Source: DATJHM01 sp963777355 (lineage in GTDB: Bacteria; Chloroflexota; Ktedonobacteria; Ktedonobacterales; Ktedonobacteraceae). Taken from it: a DNA stretch of 64,000 nt. Positions 54,288 to 63,556 of this stretch are shown in pieces; positions within the stretch are counted from its first letter, which is position 1, and each line of letters begins with the position of its first letter. Position numbers and translations under genes: made by a program. The stretch spans positions 62,001 through 126,000 of the forward strand of contig CAVZQK010000002.1 of the NCBI GenBank assembly GCA_963777355.1. Direction: 5' to 3'. The notes below the pieces were generated by a model. The model did not search any database, was not told where the DNA came from, and saw only the letters and a program-made list of their open reading frames with translations.

Positions 54288-55344
54288 ATGCAGGAAATCA
54301 TATTTACCCTACGCACTGTGACTCCACTCTTTCTCGCGGGAGCCGATCAATCCGCAGCGGAGTTACGCGCCCCCTCTTTTCGCGGTTTGATGCGTTATTG
54401 GCATCGCGCTCTGGTTGGTGGCCTGGTTGGAACAGATGACGCAGGTCTGAAAAAGGTTAGTGAAGCCGAAAGTACGCTCTTTGGTACAACAGATAAAGGT
54501 TCGGCTATCTCATCTGAGAGTTTCGCGTCCTACATAGGAGGCGGAAAGATATAAAGCGGAAAGACAGCTAGAATGGGATGCAATGACAAACCTGTGGCAA
54601 CTGGCAAGGGATATTTGCTCTGGTCTATGGCGAAGAGTGGCAGTGTAGAAAAGAGGATCTTAAAGGGCTCACTGGTACTTTCCGCCAGGTACCCAATTTG
54701 AGGTGACATTGGCAGCTGCGGCATGGATACGACGCTCATTTGCGGCAGGCCGTAGCGGCATTCTGGTTATTTACACAGTTAGGCAGCGTCGGCTCTCGTG
54801 CCAGACGCTGTGCTGGAAGTCTGGTTGGTATTGCCTACTCCTAAATTTTCAGAACTCAAAGACTCTTGCTGAACAGTTCTCTTTTAGCCAACCAGCAAGC
54901 GCTCAGGCGTTAAAGCAGCAGCTTGAAAGTGGCATTCGAGAAGCCAGAAAACTTTTTGCAACCGAGAATCAATCTGTTCAACTTCGGCAAGCAAATTTTG
55001 ATGTGCTGGCGAAGGGTGTGTGTCGGATCTGGATCTTGCAGGATGCCCAGGCGTGGACAAGCGCGGAAATTGCTATGACCAGGCTTGGAGAGCGTTTACA
55101 AAGTTATCGTAGCGAGATTGATATCAACCAGCGTCGTATCTTTGGCCTGCCCTTACCGCCAAAGTTCTTTAAAGAGCGGCGCTCATCACCGCTGCTCCTT
55201 CGTGTGACCGAGCTTCAAGGAAACAAGTATGTCGGCATCGCGGTGCTTTTTAAGACCAGCGGAAAAGATATACGCGTAGGGGATTATGCCGTCATAGAAC
55301 GTTGGGTGGAGAAATTTCAGGGAAAGCTAGAGGTGACATTATGA
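54288..55344 (+). pseudogene. cmr1: Cmr1 (RAMP, type III-B), several frameshifts
   Basis: ATG 54288 begins a typical Cmr1: IIFTLRTVTPLFLAGADQ, then LRAPSFRGLMRYWHRAL, broken by a stop at 54552. Later pieces are in other frames: ATGKGYLLWSMAKSG near 54600-54640, PPGTQFEVTLAAAAW near 54685-54725, then AFWLFTQLGSVGSRARR near 54755-54800, and finally the C-terminal part ending LEVTL at 55344. At least three single-base shifts are needed. Cmr1 caps the crRNA-distal end of the Cmr complex and helps target binding. The end overlaps the cas10 start by ATGA, so operon organisation is kept. Confidence 0.85.
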
Positions 55345-57560
55345 GCGAAGAGTTTATGCTGATGTTTTCGCTTGGCCCTGTCCAGCCCTTTATTGCCCAG
55401 GCCCGCAAGACGCGAGATCTCTGGTTGGGGAGTTTTTTGTTCTCAAAGTTAATGGAAGCTGCTATGGCACACTTGAAAGAGCAATTAATCTTTCCTACTA
55501 ACCCTGTACTGGATAGCTCAATTCCTGATATTCCCAATAAGTATGTAGCGATTTTTATTACCGCTGAAGAGGCCAGGGATGCTGTAAGAAAGAGTCAGAA
55601 GGCAATTTACGCACGGTGGAATGAGATTTGCGAGGATGTATGGTTGCAAATATTTGCGAAAAATCAGTCGGAAAGCATGGAAGAAGCTCGTCGCATCTGG
55701 GATCGCCAGATTAATCCAGAGACGCTGTTTGAGATGTTCTGGGTAATTGTGCAGGGTGATGATAAGCACTATCATGAATGGCTGGAGCGCACACAGCAAG
55801 CTTTTGATGCGCGTAAGCGGCTCCGTGATTTTTATCATCTTTACAATCGCGATACTCCCCAGCAACCTTTTCATGAGACTGGCGAGAAGAGTACCATTTC
55901 TGGAAGTCGTGAGGCATTACACGGAAGCGATGACTCTCGTCAGGGAGTACGGTCATTCTGGAAAGCTCTTGCAAGTGGGAGCCTCCTTTCTGAGAGTGAT
56001 CTGAATCAGGAAGGTGAAGAGCGTCTCGATGCTATCGACGCTGTAAAACGTTTTGCCTTCCACTCACCCATTATCCGCGAGAGAGTTGGTAGCCACACTG
56101 TAGAGGAAGGTGGGCAATTAAGAATAGGTTATCCATCAACCAGTTCTATCGCCGCAGCTTCATACATGGAGCAGCTTTTACGACAACTTATTACGCAACC
56201 GTCGTGGTCAGGAATTGAAGCCTGGCGCGTCATCACCAGGAAGCATGATTCCTTATCAAAGATGCCTACAAGTACATTGCCTTATCTCCATAAGCGTGCG
56301 GGACGTTATGAGGATTTATTAGCGAGAGATGGAGATTGCTACTTCCTGGATACCTTTACGGTAAATCGTCTTGAGAAAACCTATCGTATTCGTCCAGATA
56401 AAAAATCGGCAGCGGCTAAACACGAGCAGGAGGTACGACAACTGGCAGCGGATGGGACAAAGGCTCTTGAGAAGCTATTGCAATCTACTAACGAATTGAA
56501 GATTACGCCACCAACTCCCTATTATGCAATGGTGCAGATGGATGGTGATCGTATGGGAATTTTGCTTAGTGGGGTGAAAGAAGTAGCAAAACACCGGGCC
56601 ATCAGTGCAGCGCTTTCTAAATTCTCTAGAGAACATGCTCGACAGATTGTTGAAGAGCAGTATCCTGGTCGTTTGATCTATGCGGGAGGAGATGATGTCT
56701 TTGCCCTTGCTCCACTGGTTCGTGATAGAGTAGAGCCAGAGGGAGTCAAGAGCATTCTCTCTGTATTTGGTCTGGTTGACCAACTCCAAAAAAGCTATTC
56801 TGAGACTGTAGGGGCAGCAGTAGCGCCTGATCTGGTGCATACTGTCAGTGCCAGCATAGGAATTGCTATTGCCCATCATTACACTTCGCTCTCTTATGTA
56901 CGGCGACTCGCAAAAGCCGCAGAGGACCTGGCCAAGAAACAGTATGGGAGAAGTGCGCTGGTTGTTTCAGTGATGCGCCGTTCAGGTGAGCAGACCATCG
57001 TTGGTTGCCATTGGCGTTACTCAGCTCTAGATAAAAAATTTTTACAGCCTGATCCAGCTCCAGATAAAAATTTTTTACAGCCTCTAGGGCTATTTACCCA
57101 ATTTTTTACTCTTTTTAAGGACGATCTGCTTTCTCCTAAATGTATCTATATCCTCCTTGAGGAAGCGCCTGCACTTATTAATATGGCGGATAGCCTTGAG
57201 AAAGCGAAACAATCTGAAAAGCAGGATGAGAAGACGGGGCAGCCTGAAGAGAAGGATGAGCAGAAAGAAAACATCTATAAAGACGATGTGCGCGTAAGCG
57301 AGATCAAGCGCATTTTTCAGCGTCAGAGTGACGAGCAGCAGATACGCAATGCAGGAAATATAGATTTTTTACATCTGGCAACGAATATCGTTGTGCTTGC
57401 AGATGCGATGGATGAGGATAAGGATGAGAAGGGGCGGATAAGAGTAGCAAAAGAAGATCGTGCGCTGGAATTGCATTCGGATCGCCCCAGGCGTGGCCTG
57501 ATTGAGGTACTTGGCTGGCTGCAAGTGATGGTTTTTCTCACAAGAAAGGGGCAAGAGTGA
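55341..57560 (+). CDS. cmr2: Cas10 / Cmr2, cyclic oligoadenylate synthase subunit
   Basis: A 739-residue large subunit of the type III-B effector. It starts MSEEFMLMFSLGPVQPFIAQ (ATGA overlap with cmr1 rules out the longer frame) and carries the polymerase palm with DGDRMG and the intact GGDD at 449-452, which makes cyclic oligoadenylates when target RNA is bound. No clear HD nuclease motif is seen at the N-terminus, so DNase activity is unlikely. Near 57030-57083 a 33-bp direct duplication (twice KFLQP/NFLQP) inserts a small repeat, and a Lys/Glu-rich linker (EKQDEKTGQPEEKDEQKE) follows. The frame is open throughout, unlike several neighbours. Confidence 0.92.
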   Translation: MSEEFMLMFSLGPVQPFIAQARKTRDLWLGSFLFSKLMEAAMAHLKEQLIFPTNPVLDSSIPDIPNKYVAIFITAEEARDAVRKSQKAIYARWNEICEDVWLQIFAKNQSESMEEARRIWDRQINPETLFEMFWVIVQGDDKHYHEWLERTQQAFDARKRLRDFYHLYNRDTPQQPFHETGEKSTISGSREALHGSDDSRQGVRSFWKALASGSLLSESDLNQEGEERLDAIDAVKRFAFHSPIIRERVGSHTVEEGGQLRIGYPSTSSIAAASYMEQLLRQLITQPSWSGIEAWRVITRKHDSLSKMPTSTLPYLHKRAGRYEDLLARDGDCYFLDTFTVNRLEKTYRIRPDKKSAAAKHEQEVRQLAADGTKALEKLLQSTNELKITPPTPYYAMVQMDGDRMGILLSGVKEVAKHRAISAALSKFSREHARQIVEEQYPGRLIYAGGDDVFALAPLVRDRVEPEGVKSILSVFGLVDQLQKSYSETVGAAVAPDLVHTVSASIGIAIAHHYTSLSYVRRLAKAAEDLAKKQYGRSALVVSVMRRSGEQTIVGCHWRYSALDKKFLQPDPAPDKNFLQPLGLFTQFFTLFKDDLLSPKCIYILLEEAPALINMADSLEKAKQSEKQDEKTGQPEEKDEQKENIYKDDVRVSEIKRIFQRQSDEQQIRNAGNIDFLHLATNIVVLADAMDEDKDEKGRIRVAKEDRALELHSDRPRRGLIEVLGWLQVMVFLTRKGQE

Positions 57561-58699
57561 TGCGTCTGTTCATTGAACCCCTGGAGCCGCTTTTGTTTCG
57601 CACGGGGCTTCCCTTTGAAGCAGGGGAAGGGAATTTAGCCATAAGCACTTTTCCGCCAACGCCGGAAACGCTACAAGGTGCAATTCGTGCTCTAATCGCC
57701 TCGATTAACTATCCAGAGGCGAGTATGGTAACAGCCTTTGCCGCAGATTCCGAGTTAGTGAAACTGATCGGGAATCGTGAAGATTATGGGCGTTTCCGTA
57801 TTACACAAATAGCTATTGGGAGATATAAGCGGGATACACCTGAAAATATTGAAGTATTGCTTCCAGCTCCGGCCCATCTTCTTCAGGATGAACATGGAAA
57901 ACGCTTGCGGCTGGTTCCCAGGGCTATCTCAGATCTTGTAGTAGAGACCAATCAACCTGAAGGAATTACGCATCTGCTTGCATTAAGAGAGAGCGGGGCT
58001 GAGACAAAATTAGAATCTTTGAGTGGCTGGATCTCTCAAAGCGATTTACGACGTGTACTGCGCTCGGATGCCAACCTCGAAGAACTGAAAATTGTGAAGC
58101 CTGACGAGGTTTATGAACGTGAATCGCGATTGGGTATTAGCATGGATAGTCAGAGGAAAAGGACACGGGATGGTTTCCTCTATCAGCAACAGCTTATTCG
58201 TATGCAACCTGAAACAGGTTTTGTTGTAGATATTAGCTTGAGTACAGGGAAGAATGAAAATACGCTTATTTCAGATAGCGAGGTACAGGAAAAACTGTTT
58301 TCAAAGAAAACTTCTGGTTGGCTCATTATTGGCGGAGACCAGCGAGCAGCCTATTTCCGTGTCATAGAAACCAATGAACCTTCTAACGCTCAAACGGTAA
58401 CTGCTGGAAATCTAGTTTATCTAGCGACACCGGCCTATTTTTCCACAGCCTGGAAACCATCCGCCCGTTTTGCGCCTCTCGATCAGCCAATCACCGCTGC
58501 AATATCCCGTCCAGAAGCAATTGGGGGTTGGAGGCTCAATACAGGAGATGCCCAGGGAGATCAGAAAGGATTACGCTTTTGTGTTCCGGCAGGGAGTGTC
58601 TTCTTTTATGACCAGCAAGTACCAGTTCCTCAGTCGTTGACAGAATACGGTCAAGAGATCGGTTATGGAATTACTTATACAGGAGATTGGAAAGAATGA
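57560..58699 (+). CDS. cmr3: Cmr3 (RAMP, crRNA 5'-handle binding)
   Basis: A 379-residue type III-B protein of the Cas5-like RAMP group. It has MRLFIEPLEPLLFRTGLPF at the start, then FPPTPETLQGAIRALI, the classical Cmr3 beginning, and a C-terminal GYGITYTGDWKE end. It caps the 5' tag of the crRNA next to Cas10. The ATG overlaps the cas10 stop (TGATG). The stop in turn overlaps the cmr4 start, showing tight coupling. It is one of the intact genes of the operon. Confidence 0.9.
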   Translation: MRLFIEPLEPLLFRTGLPFEAGEGNLAISTFPPTPETLQGAIRALIASINYPEASMVTAFAADSELVKLIGNREDYGRFRITQIAIGRYKRDTPENIEVLLPAPAHLLQDEHGKRLRLVPRAISDLVVETNQPEGITHLLALRESGAETKLESLSGWISQSDLRRVLRSDANLEELKIVKPDEVYERESRLGISMDSQRKRTRDGFLYQQQLIRMQPETGFVVDISLSTGKNENTLISDSEVQEKLFSKKTSGWLIIGGDQRAAYFRVIETNEPSNAQTVTAGNLVYLATPAYFSTAWKPSARFAPLDQPITAAISRPEAIGGWRLNTGDAQGDQKGLRFCVPAGSVFFYDQQVPVPQSLTEYGQEIGYGITYTGDWKE

Positions 58700-59612
58700 T
58701 TACAGAGACTTCAATGCTCTATCTTTATGTCGAGACCCCTCTCCATGCCGGCGTCGGTTCGGGGTTGAGCAGTATTGACCTGCCTATTCAACGTGAGCGC
58801 ACCACTCAATATCCAATGATTCAAGGGAGCGGCATTAAGGGGAAGCTACGTGCGGCAGCTTATGCCGCATGGGCTTATGAGACAGGGATGTGGAGACGAT
58901 ATTTGGTCCGGAGACGAATGGCTCTGAGTATGCCAGCGCCCTGATCGTGGGTGATGCCCGTCTTCTCCTCTTTCCCGTGCGTTCACTCAATGGTGTGTTT
59001 GCTTATACCACTTCTCCCGATGTTCTCTGCCGTTTCTTGCGTGACAGTGGCCGAGGAAATGCCGCGCCTGGCTGGAAGGAGCCTCCTTCGGTCAACGAGC
59101 ATAAGGCGCTGGTGGCGGAGAAGAATCGCGTAGCGGCAGATGAAAGGGTGATGTTGGAAGAATTTAGCTTTGACGCTCAGCCTGATGCAATAGTAAAAGT
59201 GATTGGAGAGTGGCTGGCGAAAAATGTTTTTCCCCAATCGGGAGAATATGCCTACTGGCGGCAGAAGGTTCAGGATTCTCTGGTGATATTGCCAGAAAAT
59301 GATTTCCGTGATTTTGTCGTCAATGCCACCGAGATTATTACACGCGTGCGTATCGACCGCGATACTAAAACTGTAAGACATGGAGCATTGTGGACCGAGG
59401 AGCATCTACCCAGTGATACGCTGCTCTACGTCCCGGTCTATGCTACCAATGCACGCAGGCTCAAAGGAGAGGGCGATAAAAAAGTGCCGGAGATGCTAGC
59501 TGCCGATATCCTGAAAAAGGTTAAGACATTAGAGGAGAGCCAGCAGAACTATATCCAGCTTGGCGGTGATGAGACCGTTGGTCGTGGCATTGTCCGTATG
59601 CACTGGCGTTAA
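58696..59612 (+). pseudogene. cmr4: Cmr4 (RAMP backbone), one frameshift
   Basis: ATG 58696 overlaps the cmr3 stop. It encodes MITETSMLYLYVETPLHAGV, then SIDLPIQRE with the catalytic Asp of the target-RNA cleavage loop and QGSGIKGKLRAAAY. Near 58888 the frame changes; the rest (TIFGPETNGSEYASALIVGD to the stop at 59612, ending GGDETVGRGIVRM) is in the next frame. A single base restores a ~305-residue Cmr4. It is the repeated backbone subunit and RNase of the complex, so a real frameshift would disable target RNA cleavage. Confidence 0.88.
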
Positions 59613-59627
59613 AAGAAAGGACAGATG

Positions 59628-60108
59628 ATGAGCGAGCAGAAAACACAGCGACAGAATATTGAGCAGGAGCGTGGTCGTGCTGCCTGGCAGGATGTAATAA
59701 GTATCAAAAATAATCCCTCGCCTTCACTCAAGAAAGAGTACGCGCCCTGGCGCGGGGACTGAATGCGATGATTCAGATCAAGGCCTGGGGCAGACTTTGG
59801 GATTTTTGAAGGCGAAAGGGAAAGATCAGACTAAACCCCATTATCATCTGCTTCAGCATCTTTCTGCCTGGATGGAGAGCAAGGATAGTCAGAACAGGCC
59901 ACATTTTGCCGTCCACAATCACGATGTCATACAGGGTAGGGATGGCCTGCTCATCTGGGTTACTGATGCAGGGACGAGTAGCGCCGACTATCGGCGGGCA
60001 ACTACAGAATGCCTGGCATTTGGTGGCTGGCTTAGCCGTTTTGCCGAGGGCGAGTTAGAGGGGGATGAAAAGCCACCTCAAGTAGGAGGAGAGGCAAGCA
60101 ATGGCTGA
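59628..60108 (+). pseudogene. cmr5: Cmr5 (small helical subunit), two frameshifts
   Basis: ATG 59628 after AAAGAAAGG gives MSEQKTQRQNIEQERGRAAW, SIKNNPS, KKEYAPW, then a stop. ARGLNAMIQIK follows in a second frame, and GLGQTLGFLKAKGKDQTKPHY, through to ECLAFGGWLSRFAEGELEGD, in a third, open to 60108. Cmr5 is the all-helical subunit that lines the inside of the Cmr helix. The end overlaps cmr6 by eight bases. Intact length would be about 160 residues. Confidence 0.82.
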
Positions 60109-60928
60109 TCAGTATTATCTCCCGCCGCAGACTGCCGAGTTGCTTGATAAGGGTGTGGCTGGCTGTAAAAATTTGGGTCTCATCCTCGACAAGTATGTCC
60201 CCCAGGATGTTATTGAGAAGAATGAGAATAAGGGACCCTGGCTCAAATATCTTGTGCAGGAACAAAGCCACGTATTTGATGCTGAGCTCTTCCAGGCCGT
60301 CGCTCTTCGACAGCGGCGTATGCTTGCCAATATTCGTGGTATTCACACTTTTAGCGCCGCTTTAGCCTGGCGTATGATCGTTGGCCTCGGCGGCGAGTCC
60401 GTATTGGAGACCGATCTTACCCTTCACCATCTCTACGGCGTGCCAATCATCCCAGGGAGTGCCTTAAAGGGATTGACCAGAGCGTATGCGGCTGCCGAGG
60501 AGAAAGAGTACTTTATCACGAATTCTGAAGGCAAGCCAATTCCAAGTCCAGAGGCCGAAAAGGATTCCGAGGTTCTTCAACGTATCTTTGGTTCCCAGAA
60601 GAAGGCTGGTAGCGTCATCTTCTTTGATGCTCTCCCTGTTGATACAAACATCTCTATCGTCGTTGACATCATGAATCCACACTACCCCGACTACTATAAA
60701 TCTCTGAAGAAAAATATCATACCCCCAGCCAACGATCAGGCACCGATCCCAATTCCCTTCTTGACCGTTGCTAAAACGGCGTTTCTTTTCGCTCTTGCCC
60801 CCAGTGATGCCAGCGATAAAGAACACCCGGAAGATATTGGGCTAGCCCTGAGCTGGCTAAAGTCTGCACTGCAAAAGTATGGCGTGGGTGGGAAGACCAG
60901 TGCGGGGTATGGGTACTTGTACTATTAA
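60101..60928 (+). CDS. cmr6: Cmr6 (RAMP, 3'-end cap)
   Basis: A 275-residue type III-B RAMP protein. Conserved pieces are RGIHTFSAALAWRMIVGLGGESVLETDLTLHHLYG (in parts), VPIIPGSALKGLTRAY with the family GSALKG loop, and the C-terminal glycine-rich GVGGKTSAGYGYL. It caps the 3' end of the complex. The start overlaps cmr5 and the frame is intact. The region between this gene and the next (60929-60953) is short. Confidence 0.9.
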   Translation: MADQYYLPPQTAELLDKGVAGCKNLGLILDKYVPQDVIEKNENKGPWLKYLVQEQSHVFDAELFQAVALRQRRMLANIRGIHTFSAALAWRMIVGLGGESVLETDLTLHHLYGVPIIPGSALKGLTRAYAAAEEKEYFITNSEGKPIPSPEAEKDSEVLQRIFGSQKKAGSVIFFDALPVDTNISIVVDIMNPHYPDYYKSLKKNIIPPANDQAPIPIPFLTVAKTAFLFALAPSDASDKEHPEDIGLALSWLKSALQKYGVGGKTSAGYGYLYY

Positions 60929-60953
60929 TGAGGGAAACGAAATTACTCAAAGT

Positions 60954-61296
60954 ATGTCTTTAGTAGAGGACGTTCAGGTTGCGAATGAGCCGACTCTAAA
61001 AAGTCTATGAGCGTCCAAAAATCCCCCTTTTCAGAGAGGGCCAGGAGATTAAAGGGGCTGTGGTGCCTGCAACAGATGAGTTGCGCACGATTGCACCGGA
61101 AGCTCAAGCTTTCATGCGCTATGAAATCGTTCAAACTGAAAGATGTCTTGCTGGTTAGTGAACGCGGAAGAAGCTCAGACCTGGAAGCCGGGCGATACAC
61201 GTATATGCCTTTTTGTCGAAAGAAGAAGTACGTGAAGGTTGTACTGTCCTGGTGTGCCAAAGCCAAGAGCAAAGAAGATTAAAAAGTAGTTTTTAG
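60954..61296 (+). pseudogene. Unrecognised small gene of the cmr operon, several frameshifts
   Basis: Coding-like stretches succeed each other in order: MSLVEDVQVANEPTLKSL (60954-61010), ERPKIPLFREGQEIKGAVVP and APEAQAFMRYEIVQTER (61009-61158), NAEEAQTWKPGDTRICLFVE (61158-61221), and EEVREGCTVLVCQSQEQRRL (61222-61296). Read together they make a ~110-residue acidic beta-rich protein with natural composition. I do not know the family. The position between cmr6 and a CARF nuclease suggests a CRISPR accessory. The alternative single open frame across 61007-61282 has an unnatural basic composition and is rejected. Confidence 0.45.
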
Positions 61297-61344
61297 TCAG
61301 GCTTGTCGCGACGAGGGCCATATAATAGAGAGAGGGAAATTTCT

Positions 61345-62284
61345 ATGACAGTTATGATTGCTTTAGTAGGAGAACAGCCACAGCCTAATTTTCTTCCTGT
61401 TTTGCAATACGAGCCAAGTGATGCCGTTTTTGTATATACATCCAGGACGTATCTGCAATATATGCATTTGAAAACGGAACTTCAGAAAAAGGAATATAGT
61501 ATGGAAACAGCAAGTGCGAGTCTCCGGAATAGAAATTGACCCGTATGATATCCAGGTTATTGTCGAAAAGATCAATACAGAACTGGTAAAAATACCTGGA
61601 TTACTCTCGCAGCCGCTAGTGTTTAATTTGACTGGCGGCACCAAACCCATGTCCCTGGCTGGCTATCAAGTTGCGATGCAGCATAGTGCTACCAATTATA
61701 TATTTATAAATACAAAGTGAGAAAGGAAAGAGCGTAGTTGATTGGGTACGATTGGCAGGATAGTCAACTCCGTCATCAGTGAAAAAAAGAAACTTTACCA
61801 AATATCTCAGCCTTGAAGATGTCCTAAACATTCAACTTGGACGAGGAAAAGATACGGAAGGAAAAGATATTGGGTAGAGAAAGGGCCGACTGAGCAAAAG
61901 TAGTAGTGGTCATTTGTTTGAGTTGGCTATTAAAAAGGCATTGTATGAGCACGAATATGAGGTAATGTGTGGTGTTAGGGTAAAAATAACCAGATAGATA
62001 TTGATGTAATTGTCATGATATGAGAATCAAACAGCGATCATTAGAGGCCAAAACCGGTGATAAGGCAAGATCACTTGATGGTGTCAAACAGCTAAGCAAT
62101 GCTATGCGCTATTTACGAGCGACTTATACTCAACAGTTTTTAGTACATTAATGGCAAAGAGACTGACGACCAGAAAACAATTTGTGGACCATTAAATATC
62201 CGTATCATTTCTTTGTTGTCTTATAAATTGGGTATGACGGAGCTTCCACAGAAGGATATTGAAACATTGTTAACATGCGATTGA
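61345..62284 (+). pseudogene. Card1/Can2-like CARF nuclease, heavily frameshifted
   Basis: ATG 61345 gives MTVMIALVGEQPQPNFLPVL, then VFVYTSRTYLQYMHLKTELQ, a DUF1887/Card1-type CARF start. It continues in a second frame with EIDPYDIQVIVEKINTEL and VFNLTGGTKPMSLAGYQVAM, the ligand loop. Beyond 61720 further pieces occur in changing frames: FTKYLSLEDVLNIQLG, GHLFELAIKKALYEHEYEV, NNQIDIDVIV and EAKTGDKARSLDGVKQLSNA, which form a PD-(D/E)xK nuclease core with the ExK. At least five shifts separate them. Card1/Can2 enzymes cut DNA and RNA when cyclic tetra-adenylate binds, so this would be the effector of the locus, now apparently dead. Confidence 0.7.
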
Positions 62285-62326
62285 TCCTGTTATGAAAGTC
62301 AAAGTTTAACTAAAAGGAACTGTATA

Positions 62327-62706
62327 ATGTTAATTTATGAATTTCTCACACCCCCTCACTCGAAGAACAACAAGCCCAGATAGAAGAACTCGCTCAGACT
62401 CAGCTCGAAGAGGTTCGCACTATCCCGGTCCAGATAGACCAGAACGCATCACTCGCCGAACAGATTGTCTCTATCGTTGATGCCGCCAGGCTTTCGTCCG
62501 AGGAGTGGCAGACGCGTACACTCGTTATCAATCCACCGGGATATGCTCCAGCCGCCTTTGTCTTGCTGGCAGAATTGCATGCACGCATGGGCCATTTCCC
62601 GACATTGCTCCGTCTGCGTCCCAAATACGGAGCCACAACAACCTATGAAGTAGCAGAACTGCTTAATTTACAAAGTATCCGCGAGCGGGCACGGCAGAGA
62701 CGCTAG
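62327..62706 (+). pseudogene. csx15: Csx15 family CRISPR-associated protein, one frameshift
   Basis: ATG 62327 after AAAAGGAAC gives MLIYEFLTPP. A missing base at a CCCCC run (62351-62355) leads to SLEEQQAQIEELAQTQLEEV and LSSEEWQTRTLVINPPGYAP, AFVLLAELHARMGHFPTLLRLRP, then YEVAELLNLQSIRERARQRR and a stop at 62706. The INPPG...AELHGRMG...LRLRP pattern is characteristic of Csx15. Its role is unknown, with a CARF-like/Rossmann fold suspected. Adding one C restores a 126-residue protein of normal family length. Confidence 0.78.
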
Positions 62707-62714
62707 AGTTCCGA

Positions 62715-63404
62715 TCAGGCAGCTTGAAGCAATGCTCGAACCAATGGATGCACGATTTGCTGAAATGCTGAGCGTTCTGGCTGGAAAAGTGTGCCAATAA
62801 AAAAGGGATGCTGATCAATCTCAATAATCCGAGCATTGCCATCAGCGTCTGCTCCAGTGACATGCAATCCGCCTTGTTTAAGCGCAGGCCAAAATTGGGC
62901 GTTTGGACCATAATTACAGGTGCCGTATTGTTCGGTGATTTCATGCGTTCCGTAAATACCCGCAACACGTGAGCCAGGAGTTAATAGACAGGTGGTGATG
63001 ATTTCCGTATTCGAGCAGACGAGGGGTGTAATCAGTAGCACTGAAGCGTCAGGATGTTCTTCTGCGTGATCTGCTTCACTTATCCCTAGAACATTCCTGG
63101 CATATTCAATAATCATATACTGACAGCCACCGCATGTTCCGAGGGTTGGAATATGGCGCTCACGTGCATATTTGAGAGCGCGAATGGCTCCATCCATGCT
63201 GGCATAGGGAGTATTTGGAACAAACCACAGCGCTTGATACGCTGCCAGCTTTTGCTCAGTATCTTGTTCTAATGAGGGAGTCGCTAACCACTCGGTCTCG
63301 AATTGATAGGAAAGGTCATGTGCTGCCAGTTCGAGGGCCTGCGGAATTGCTACATGTGCCTTGACTTCTTGTTTCCATTCACCAATCAGTCCGATACAAA
63401 TCAT
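62715..63404 (-). CDS. CTP synthase-like class I glutamine amidotransferase
   Basis: A 229-residue stand-alone glutaminase resembling the C-terminal half of CTP synthase. GLIGEWKQEVKAHVAIPQAL begins it. The nucleophile Cys is in GTCGGCQYM with the adjacent IEYARNVLGI helix conserved with CTP synthases, and HPFFIGTLFQPE holds the catalytic His region, slightly changed from the usual HPE motif. There is no synthetase domain, and the true pyrG is separate in such genomes. It could supply ammonia to, or regulate, another enzyme. It is convergent with csx15, with only 8 bp between. Confidence 0.85.
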   Translation of the reverse strand: MICIGLIGEWKQEVKAHVAIPQALELAAHDLSYQFETEWLATPSLEQDTEQKLAAYQALWFVPNTPYASMDGAIRALKYARERHIPTLGTCGGCQYMIIEYARNVLGISEADHAEEHPDASVLLITPLVCSNTEIITTCLLTPGSRVAGIYGTHEITEQYGTCNYGPNAQFWPALKQGGLHVTGADADGNARIIEIDQHPFFIGTLFQPERSAFQQIVHPLVRALLQAA

Positions 63405-63556
63405 AGGTATCTCATGCTTTCTTTTTTGCTGGCCCTGATTCTAGCTTATAAAGTTAAAACACAGCACCCTTTGGACGGACGCTGTGTTCCCACGCTTTTC
63501 CTGCTATACCAGGTAACTTCCCTCACAGAAGGTCTGTCTCGTTTTCGGAGTCCTTC

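Noticed and set aside
61007..61282. 91-codon single frame in the cmr operon
   Set aside because: It is Lys/Arg/Ser-rich without recognisable features, while other frames give natural segments in order; treated as one frameshifted gene instead.
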